Assembly (NCBI GenBank): GCA_041657585.1
Contig: JBBABP010000022.1
Location: 1-15,555, forward strand
Length of the DNA: 15,555 bases
DNA from: JBBABP01 sp041657585
Lineage (GTDB): Bacteria > Patescibacteriota > Gracilibacteria > Absconditabacterales > Absconditicoccaceae
Direction of reading: 5' to 3'
Part shown: positions 8,005 to 15,555 of the stretch, one piece after another
Layout: each line of letters opens with the position of its first letter
How positions within the stretch are numbered: the stretch's first letter is position 1
Position numbers and translations under genes: made by a program
The notes under the pieces: generated by a model
What the model saw: only the letters and a program-made list of their open reading frames with translations
Databases searched by the model: none
What the model was told of the DNA's origin: nothing

Positions 8005-10417
8005 TTAAACAATAAATCACAGATCATTAATTTTTAATTTTCATTTAATTAATTTTTCTACGCTATTTCATTTATTTATTCGATTGTTTATTTTTGTATA
8101 TCAATCAAAATAAACTTTATTTTTCAAAAAAACGGCTCAATTATCTATTTTTGAAGTATCAGTAATTCATTTTTTTATTTTAATTGCAGTCTTAAAAAGT
8201 CACTCTAAACTTCTTTCTGGATATAAAAATTTTGATAACTCAACTATTTTGGAAAAGTTATAATTCATAGATTCTTTTGCTAAATAATACTTTTTATAAG
8301 AACTCATTTTTTCATAATTTTCAGGAGTTTCTTTTTTTGAATTTCGAATAGCCAATCATTCTTCATCTTGCAAATAATATCAAGTTCAGCTTTTAAATAT
8401 TTCCCAGCCAGATTTCATTCAATTTATATATCTTATCAAATGTGTATCTATTTCATGTGCTAATACTGATTCTAAAGATTTTTCTCTAAATATAGCTCAT
8501 TTTCAAATATTTATTTTAATTTTTTTTCACATAGTTATAGATATTCTTGATAGATTTGTATAATTTGATACAACATCTACTCAATAAATACCTTTGTTTA
8601 ATAAATGAATTTCTATCGCTTTTTGTATTTCCTCTAAACTTAATATTTTTCATAAGATTTCTTTGTCTTGATTGATATTGGAAAATATTTTTTCTTTTGC
8701 AGTCTTTAATAATTCATTATCAAAATTTCAGAATATATTTATATTATATTTCAAAATATTATCAAAATCTTGTTTTTTACACGCTTTTATCAAGTTTAAT
8801 CTATCATATAATTCATCAACTTTTTCTACAAAAAGTTTTTTAAAATCGCTTTTGATGGTATCTCATTTTAATTTTTCATATATTTGATCTAACTGTAATT
8901 TGTTCTCATCCAATCTTTCTTCTGTCGGCCATTTATATTTAAACTGTGGATTGTATTTCCCATTCAACGTTGAAATTATCTAACTCTTCGAAATAATTCA
9001 ATGGCCTTAATTTATTCGCCAAAATAAGTTTCTTTGATGTTTTTTCAATTTTTTGATCTATTTGTTTTAGCAAATCTATTTCTGCTTTTATTATTTTTGT
9101 CGGATTTAAAATTTCTATATTTTCAAAAATTTTGTGATGTGGTTTGATCAAATATTCATTAGCTAAATTTTTACCTATAATAATTTTATTTCATTGTATT
9201 TGCTCAGATTTATTTAATTTTATTTGTTTGAAACTTATTTCATTGTCGTAAATATCAAGATTGAATTTTAATTTTTTTCAGCAATTTAATTTTTCACAAA
9301 GTGACTGAGAAATCTGACTTTCCTGTTTATTCAAATCAACTTGAACAATTACATCAATTACATTTTCTATGTTTTCAGATTTGTAAGTTAATTTTCAATT
9401 TTGAGAGAGATATAAAATTTTATTTGCGTTCAGATTAGTTTTTTCTGGAGTAAATAAAGTTTTGGCTATTTCTACTCATTTTTCTGGATCAATAATTTTT
9501 AAATCAGAAATTTTTTCTAAAATTTTTTTTAATCTGATATTTGAAACTTTTTGGACTTCCAATCATGCTCTTGCGTTTATTTCAAGTAATTTTGGTCAAT
9601 CTTGAGTAATCACCCAATCAAGTGCTAAATATCATAAGTTCACGAAAAATTGTATTTTAGAAGATAAAAATAAAATATCATTTCGATAAGGAATTTTTTT
9701 ATTCAAAAAATTACTATATTCTAAAGGAAAATTGGATGTCAAAATTTTATTTTTTTTTAACATTGATTTTATTTTGCCTGTTCAAATTTCAATTCAAAAT
9801 CCCATACCTCCTTGTGCTAAATTAGCCTTTCATCAAGAATTAATTGTCGGCATTCTAATCATGCCAGCGACAGGAACTAAATTAAATACAATTACTCTGA
9901 TATCCGCAAGTCAATATTGGCAAAAATCTTTGAAAGATTCTCAGGCTATTAATTTTTCTTCAACTATAATCTGATCATTGCCATTAGTCATAGAATATTT
10001 ACCACCAATAATGTCTAACAAATATCTTTTAAATTTTGATTCATCAATTTGTTTATTTCAAATCAAAAAATTTCATGTTTTTTTATAAGAGGGGGTTTTG
10101 AAATTTTCAATTAACCGATTTGATTTTTTGACTTCAATATTTTTTAAGCTTTTAACAATCAAAACTCATTCTCCTTTGCTTCAGTGATTTGGTTTGACAA
10201 CAAAATTTTTGTTTGGTAAATTCGAAAAATCAAAATCATAAAGTTCTTTGCGACTTTTTATAACTGCGTATGTTTTTGCAAAAGGAATTCATCTTTCAGA
10301 TAAAAATTTTTTTGTTTCAAGTTTATTATTTGCCAAATAAATAGATTTTCTATCGTTAAATTTTTTGATATAATTTAAGTTCCTAGAGTTATTTCACAAT
10401 ATTCCAAAATCAAACAT
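8005..10417 (-). CDS. ATP-grasp ligase (RimK/TTL-like) fused to DUF1704/QEGLA metallopeptidase, frameshifted
   Basis: This is read as one 803-residue product with UGA = Gly and one +1 frameshift near 8956. Residues 1 to ~300 match the alpha-L-glutamate ligase-like ATP-grasp family: VVKPNHGSKGEGVLIV (ATP-binding Lys75 and Gly-rich loop), DIRVIVFNLVPVAGMIRMPT, SGGKANLAQGGMGFGI, and metal-binding LLEINARAGLEVQ (Glu279, Asn281). A ~120-residue linker leads to a DUF1704 domain: LRPLNYF...EYNPQFKYKW, zinc motif HEIDTH (residues 654-659), EEGLA, then KIKKGITDTS...NKVYFDGY. ATP-grasp ligases join an amino acid to a carboxylate using ATP; the DUF1704 half would hydrolyse a C-terminal peptide bond. ATG 10417 follows an in-frame TAG (10438-10436). 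If the break is real, the ligase stops at 8939 and the peptidase half has no good start. Confidence 0.87.
8942..8979 (-). other. Frameshift interval inside the ligase-peptidase fusion
   Basis: The upstream frame reads ...NFNVEWE and hits TAA at 8941-8939. The frame shifted by one base is open from 8979 downward and reads ...YNPQFKYKW. Dropping one A from the AAA at 8958-8956 gives EWEYNPQF in one frame, matching the DUF1704 family pattern of NPLN...NPQF-Y. A three-base run is a weak slippage site, so an indel error or a real mutation is more likely than programmed shifting. Confidence 0.75.
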
Positions 10418-10446
10418 AAAAAAAGGTTTCAAAGGCTAAAAAGCAA

Positions 10447-10506
10447 ATTAGTTACGAGTTAATAGTTACTAGTTACGAGACACTCGTTACTCATTACTGT
10501 GTAATG
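10447..10506. repeat. Short direct and inverted repeats
   Basis: AGTTACGAG occurs twice (starting near 10450 and 10471). A near reverse complement, CTCGTTACT, follows at once, and then a perfect six-base-arm palindrome CATTAC-TGT-GTAATG (10492-10506). The cluster lies outside genes, next to the larger palindrome at 10547. It resembles a mobile or REP-type intergenic element. Confidence 0.55.
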
Positions 10507-10546
10507 TTTATCTTTTGCTTTGTTATTTTCAATAAATTTATTCATA

Positions 10547-10624
10547 GTCATTGCGAGCGTAGCGAAGCAATCTTAAATATTTGAAACAAGATTGCTTTGT
10601 CGCAAAAATGTTCCTCGCAATGAC
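10547..10624. repeat. 78-base palindromic repeat element (REP/MITE-like)
   Basis: The outer arms GTCATTGCGAG (10547-10557) and CTCGCAATGAC (10614-10624) are perfect reverse complements. The inner arms AAGCAATCTT (10565-10574) and AAGATTGCTT (10588-10597) are also perfect, so the whole can fold into one long imperfect hairpin. Its G+C is clearly above the surroundings. The core TCATTGCGAGCG-AGCGAAGCAATC belongs to a palindrome type I know from intergenic regions of many unrelated bacteria, which suggests a mobile or non-autonomous element. With 10447-10506 it fills most of the 298-base gap between the fusion gene and murA; the remaining ~90 bases before murA show only AT-rich sequence with weak promoter-like hexamers. 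Confidence 0.75.
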
Positions 10625-10715
10625 AACTTTGTTCAACTCAAAATATCTTGCAAATATCTGTCAGTTTTTTATATTAAATTTTGTGATATATGTCTTTTAT
10701 TTATAAAAAAATATT

Positions 10716-11945
10716 ATGTTTCAAATACAATATTCGCCTAATCTAAAATGAGAAATTAATATATCTTGATCCAAAAACGCAGCATTACCTATTGTTGTTG
10801 CAAATTATATTCTTTGAAATAAGATAAATTTATTAAATAAACCGAACATAAAAGATATTTCTCTCATTCAAGAAATAGCCGATAATTCTTTAGCGGTATC
10901 AAAAGATTTTTTTGATTTAACATCTGAAACAGCAAAAAAAATTAGAGCATCTATTTTACTTATTCCACTTTGACTTTTGAAATATGGGAAAGTGAAATTT
11001 ATTTGAAGTGGTTGATGCAATATTGGCAAAAGACCTTTGGATACTTTTGATAGTGCATTGATTCAAGCTTGAATTAAAATAACGCAGTGAGATTATAAAA
11101 CATATGAAGTTGTTGGAAAACCAAAAAAAAATATAATGTTGGAAGAATTTTCAGTAACTGCAACAGAAAGTTTGATTACTTATTTATCGCTTATGCAAGA
11201 TATAGATTACGATATCAACATATATCAAGTAGCAATAGAACCTCACGTTAGAAATTTAATTGATTTTTTAAATAACGCTTGAGCAAATATTAACTTAAAT
11301 GTTGATCATAGCATTATTATCAAACCATCAAAAATTAAAATTCAGAATTCTGATTTCAAAATTATATGAGATTATATAGAGGCGGGGACATATTTTGCTA
11401 TTTGAGCATGATCTGAAAACAGTGAAATAATAATTAAAAATTTTAATGTTGACGATTTATCTGCTATTTATAGCATAGCTACTAAAATTTGAATTAATTT
11501 TAAAATCTTAGACAAAAATACAATTAGAATAAATTCCGACAACAAAAAAAATTATAAAGCAATTAGAAAATTTGAAACTAGAATTTATCCATGATTCCCT
11601 ACAGATTTGCAATCAATTTTTTGAACTCTATTAACTCAGGCAAATTGAATCTCAAAAATATTTGAAACATTATATGAAGGTAGATTTAGTTATTTAAATG
11701 AATTAGAAAATTTATGAGCAAATATTGAAATTTTGAATCCACATGAAGCAATAATTGTATGACCTACAAAATTGAAATGATGATATGTTTCTAGTAAAGA
11801 TCTTAGATGCGGATGAGCAATGATATTGGCATGAATTATGGCATCCTGAACTACTCACATAATGAACGAAGATATTATAGCAAGATGATATGATGATATA
11901 GAAAATAAATTAAAATCAATTTGAGTAAAAATTAATTTAATTTAA
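10716..11945 (+). CDS. murA: UDP-N-acetylglucosamine 1-carboxyvinyltransferase
   Basis: The product has 409 residues with UGA read as Gly, near the usual ~420. MurA transfers enolpyruvate from PEP to UDP-GlcNAc, the first committed step of peptidoglycan precursor synthesis, in the cytoplasm. Visible signatures are SGSKNAALPI (Lys20, Asn21), KKIRASIL (Arg77), GSGGCNIGKRPLDTF with catalytic Cys101, IYPGFPTDLQS (Asp297), ETLYEGRFSYLNEL and the C-terminal KDLRCGGAMILAG. The Gly before Cys101 (TGA 11013-11015) and the Gly of YPGFPTD (TGA 11592-11594) are invariant in the family and show what UGA means here. Cys rather than Asp at the active site predicts fosfomycin sensitivity, as in most bacteria. 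No other mur genes are in the window. It is followed 36 bases later by a secreted-protein gene, possibly cotranscribed. Confidence 0.96.
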
Positions 11946-11981
11946 TTCCAATTTATTATATTTTAAAATTAACTAAAAAAA

Positions 11982-12986
11982 ATGAAAAAAATCTGATTAA
12001 TCTTTTGATCTTTTCTTGTTTTATCGTTTATAAATTTTACTTTTGCCTGATGAGGCATGGTTACCGATTCAAAAATCGTAGCTCCAGAACGAGTTCCACC
12101 AATACAAAATTCTATTAGTTATATTTTTGATGAAACATGAGCAAAAAATTTATTAGCTAACAAAAGTTTATTACTTCAAGTAAACTGCAATGCATTACCA
12201 GTTTTAAAATCTTTATGATTCACAGAAAACACTTCCAAAACATTTTCTTTGTGACTTCAAGAATGAGATTTTGATTATAATTTTGATTTTAGAAATTGTG
12301 GTTTGTGGGCAAATAGAACAAATGCTAATTATAACTACACAAAATCTTTAACAGAAAAACAAGCTTTAGATTTTGCAGAAAAATTTATGCAAGATTCTTA
12401 CTTAAAAGATAAGGTATTTTACAAAACTTGAAAACCAATAATTCTATCCAAAAATAATAATGGCCCATATTATCCAATAGCCAAAGAGGGCAGTATTCAG
12501 TCAAGTGACGCTTCAGATATATCTGGCATAGAAATAGATAATTCTGATCCACAAACAATAGAGCCAGAATATACTTCGTTCAGTATTTTGTATCCATATG
12601 TTTTGAACTGACAAGAAATATATGAACAATATGGGAATAAGGCGGGTATAACATTAGAAGTTTCTGCAGATGGCGTAATGAGTCTAAATGCTAGGTTATT
12701 GCTATTCAAATGAATACTAAGAAATTCAGAAAAATTATCATCTGACGATTTAATTAGAATTATAAAAATGTGATGAAATTCTCCTTTTCGATGACAAACA
12801 CAACAAGTGAAATTCAATAAACCAGAAAGGATATTAGTTTTGTTTAACCTTCGAAGAGATAACAAAAATTATTTATATTTTTCTTCATGAATCTGATTAA
12901 AATCTAATGTTAAACCAGATCAATATGCTCAGCAAAATTATAATATAATATTGTCCGATTATAAAATTGGAAATATAACACAATAA
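11982..12986 (+). CDS. Secreted protein of unknown function
   Basis: The product has 334 residues with UGA read as Gly. The N-terminus MKKIGLIFGSFLVLSFINFTFA is a classic signal peptide with likely cleavage after FA at about residue 22, followed by GGG. There is no Cys at the cleavage site, so it is not a typical lipoprotein. The mature part has two Cys that could pair (in QVNCNALPV and FRNCGLWAN), an acidic Ser-rich linker around SIQSSDASDISG, and a C-terminal region with alternating strand-like segments (RILVLFNLRRDNKNYLYFSS). I recognise no family. It lies 36 bases after murA in the same direction, so cotranscription is possible. Its stop is only 10 bases from the stop of the convergent large adhesin gene. 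The likely location is outside the cytoplasmic membrane. Confidence 0.82.
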
Positions 12987-12996
12987 AAAATAAAAA

Positions 12997-15555
12997 TTAG
13001 TTTATTCTCCATCGATTGGATCAATCGGATTGAACTGTTATAGTTTCATATTCAGCTGAAAATGTAAAATCATGAACTCTATCTATTGTTTCGCTTCAAT
13101 AATTTTGAATTGTTATTCAAGCTCATGTCCCAGCAGCTTTAATTACAAAAACTTGTCACGTTCTTCAAACTGCCGTTGGCAAATTTAAATATAATGTAGC
13201 TAATGAATCTCAAGAAGCTATTACTGTATAGTCATTTGCAAATATTGGGCAATAGTTATCATTTCAAATAGATTCACATCAATATCAAATTGATCTTATA
13301 TTATTTTTTATTCATCACAAAAAATTTGTTATAGGTAATCACATATCAATATTTGAATCATAATATATTTGTTGTTGTATACTATTATTTGAATTGTTTC
13401 GGTCTATAAAATCATACTTTGGACCAAGAAGAATAATTACATTTCAACAATTTTCATCTCAAGGAGTTGAACAACGTGAATCTATTGAAAAATTTGAATT
13501 TTGTTCAGTATAATCAGATATTATATAGTTAGCCATAAATTCGGCGTTTGTTTTTGGCTCTACAACTATCATATTAGTTACATTAAGATTAGGAGTTATT
13601 CGAGTATCTATATCTAGTTTTTTTTTAAGTATTCATATAGCAGGGCTATTTGTTTCTTCTACTCATGTGAAATTTTCTATTTCTATCCATGTTTTGGATT
13701 GATCTATGGCAGTAATGACCCATCATCTTTGTGATCATCACGTCATATTATTTGTAGAATTATTTGCATAAAGTATTTCAATAAAATCTCCTGTTACTAT
13801 TGTGCTATCTACCGTATTTCCATTTTCAAAATTATAGCGCCAAATATTTGATCATCTATCTATTATAGATTCAATTTCTAATGGTTTAAATATATCTCAT
13901 ATTTTATACATATCTTCAACAATTTCATCATTTTCACTATTACTATTGGTAACTTCTACCCATCCGTATAAATCAGTATCCAAATCAGTAATAGTGAAAT
14001 ATCAATTATTGCCGTTATATTCATTTCATCTAATCATAATTTTTTCTCCTATATTTCACATAAATGGCATTCATGATGGATTATGATATCGGTAACGAGT
14101 TGTATTATTATCAATTATTTCTATTTTTCGGATAAAATTTTGATTGTTTATACATACTGGTCTATAATCTGTAAATTCGTTTGTAGGAACTAATTTTGTA
14201 TACATTCATGGATTTATTAAATCAGTCCAATATGTAATATATATTTTTGACATATTAAATTGTTCTCAACATATTGTATCTGAAACATAAAAACTTAAAA
14301 TGAAATTTCTTCATAGATTTCTTTTTGTTCATATTCATGTATCTTCAAAACCTCATAAATATAGATTATTACCAAAGAAAAATTTCTTTCATTTATATGA
14401 TAAAACAGTTCTATCATAAATTCCTTTTTCTGTGACTAATGAGCCACTATCATATGGCCAGTCTATTGCATTTGATATATTATTTATATGTTGTCAATAT
14501 TGAACTCAGAATCGTCAATTTACATCTAAATTTACTTGAGGATTATTTGTATTTATTCAGATTTTATCTGTTATTGTTTTTGGATAAAGATATCAGCTTG
14601 TCGCATTTCTTGACCAATAGTTTGGTATATATCAAGTAACTGATTCCATTCAAGTTATATAAACATATAAAGTATCATTGATTCAACTAAAATATATTCA
14701 AGTAATATAATTATTGGTATCAGCAAAAGAATTTTTATCAACACTATAAACAACGCCACTATTATCAATAGCTAATATGCCTGTCAAATTATTATCATTA
14801 GTTACATCTCTAATTCTAAGATTCCCATTTATATCAAGATTAGTTGAGGGATTATTGGTATTTATACCAACTCAATTTGTAGCATGAATTAAAAAAGTAT
14901 TAGCTTTTGTAGCAGAAAACTCCATACCAATGCCACCGTGATCATTCCAAATAAAAGTATTATCGTAATTTGTTTCAGCAAATTTTCCTGCGACGAAACT
15001 ATTATTTCAACTTATACTGTTATAATATCATCAAGCAATAAAAGAATAATTTCAAGTTAATTTATTTTGTGTTCATCAAGCAATAGAAGAACGTAAACTT
15101 CAAGAAAAAATAGTATTTGACACTCATCAAGCAATAAAAGATTGTGATCAATCAACACTATTGCTATATCCTCAAGCAATAGAAGAATAAACTCAATCAA
15201 TACTATTACTTGTGGCTCCGGCTATGAAATTACCACTAACTTGTAAAGAAACAGTAGGAGAATTTGTTCATATGCCAACAAATCATCAGGAAGTAATTCT
15301 CATCCTTTCTATATCATTAATTTTCATTATAAAAGGATAATTATCTAATGTTCAAATAAAATAATCATTTCATTCGATTAAGTTTCAAGTTAATCACCAA
15401 GCATTTTTGTTTCAATCAGCGCCAGTATTTCAAGTGGCACCAGTATTTCAAGTGGCACCAGTATTTCAAGTAGCGCCAGTATTTCAAGTAGCGCCAGTAT
15501 TTCAAGTAGCGCCAGTATTTCAAGTGGCACCAGTATTACAAGTGGCACCAGTATT
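12997..15555 (-). CDS. Large collagen-like / tail-fibre-like adhesin, 5' end outside the window
   Basis: 852 residues are visible; the N-terminus lies beyond 15555. In protein order: Gly-X-Y collagen-like repeats (GATGNT, 15555-15421); NAWGLTGN...FIGTLDNYPFIMKIND, a segment common in phage tail-fibre and adhesin stalks; about five YadA-head-like repeats with SxIAGG cores (about 15240-14980); three copies of the GIGTNxPxxxLxVxG motif (GIGTNSPTVSLQVSG, GINTNNPSTNLDINGN, GINTNNPQVNLDVNGR); then ~500 residues of beta-rich, Asn-rich sequence ending ITVQSDGSNRWRIN before TAA 12999-12997. This layout is that of trimeric fibrous surface proteins, where the tip or knob is formed by the C-terminal part. 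The visible Cys pair in SRCSTPGDENCG may form a disulfide. A role in attachment to a host or prey cell is inference. Confidence 0.88.
15421..15555 (-). repeat. 18-base tandem repeat encoding collagen-like GAT-GNT
   Basis: About 7.5 copies of an 18-base unit run to the window edge and continue in frame, encoding Gly-Ala-Thr-Gly-Asn-Thr. Copies come in two synonymous forms (GGTGCC and GGCGCT for Gly-Ala). In each unit one Gly is GGY and the other is TGA. In one copy TGA has become TGT (15538-15540), putting Cys in place of a collagen Gly. Confidence 0.9.

Noticed and set aside
9732..9974. Plus-strand open frame of 80 codons
   Set aside because: It is antisense to the ATP-grasp core, which is strongly supported by conserved motifs.
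12497..12865. Minus-strand open frame of 122 codons
   Set aside because: It lies wholly inside the secreted-protein gene on the plus strand, shows no motif or signal, and is open only by chance.
15421..15555. Possible CRISPR array
   Set aside because: The 18-base units are directly adjacent with no spacers and keep a reading frame, so they are coding tandem repeats.
1..15555. UGA read as tryptophan (code 4, Mycoplasma-like)
   Set aside because: TGA falls on invariant glycines in MurA, and TGG is used for Trp (for example in NAWGLTGN and EWEYNPQ).

Overview
This 15.6 kb window is very AT-rich bacterial DNA that only makes sense if UGA is read as glycine (genetic code 25). Under the standard code nearly every gene breaks at TGA. 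Read with UGA = Gly, the window resolves into long, mostly contiguous genes ending in TAA or TAG. The proof is MurA (10716-11945), where TGA falls on invariant glycines beside the catalytic Cys and in the YPGFPTD motif, while tryptophan is TGG. This recoding points to Candidatus Gracilibacteria or Absconditabacteria (formerly BD1-5 and SR1), small-genome epibionts of the CPR/Patescibacteria. I cannot tell which of the two from this window. No Shine-Dalgarno-like sequence precedes the starts that I checked.

Layout. 2-1393 (+): 3' part of an unrecognised, probably coiled-coil protein. 1438-2658 (-): M16 zinc peptidase. 2826-4271 (+): exported protein with six SLH-like segments. 4393-6219 (+): membrane-anchored, Gly/Thr-rich surface protein with Cys-containing repeats. 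Two perfect sigma70 consensus promoters precede these last two genes. 6255-7896 (-): DUF1704/QEGLA (MATCAP-type) metallopeptidase. 8005-10417 (-): RimK/TTL-like ATP-grasp ligase fused to a second DUF1704 peptidase. Each of these two reading frames is broken by one apparent +1 frameshift. 10418-10715: intergenic region with palindromic repeats. 10716-11945 (+): MurA. 11982-12986 (+): small secreted protein. 12997-15555 (-, 5' end outside the window): very large adhesin or tail-fibre-like protein with collagen-like and YadA-head-like repeats.

How the genes may fit together. Four products look built for the cell envelope or surface (SLH protein, Gly/Thr-rich protein, small secreted protein, collagen-like adhesin), and MurA makes a peptidoglycan precursor. 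This fits the cell-contact lifestyle of these bacteria. The most unusual part is the 6.2-10.4 kb locus. A bond-forming ATP-grasp ligase and a bond-breaking DUF1704 carboxypeptidase-type domain lie in one polypeptide, with a second DUF1704 enzyme next to it. By analogy with eukaryotic tubulin tyrosination (TTL is ATP-grasp, MATCAP is DUF1704), this could be a peptide-tail write/erase system. That function is inference; the domain assignments rest on visible motifs.
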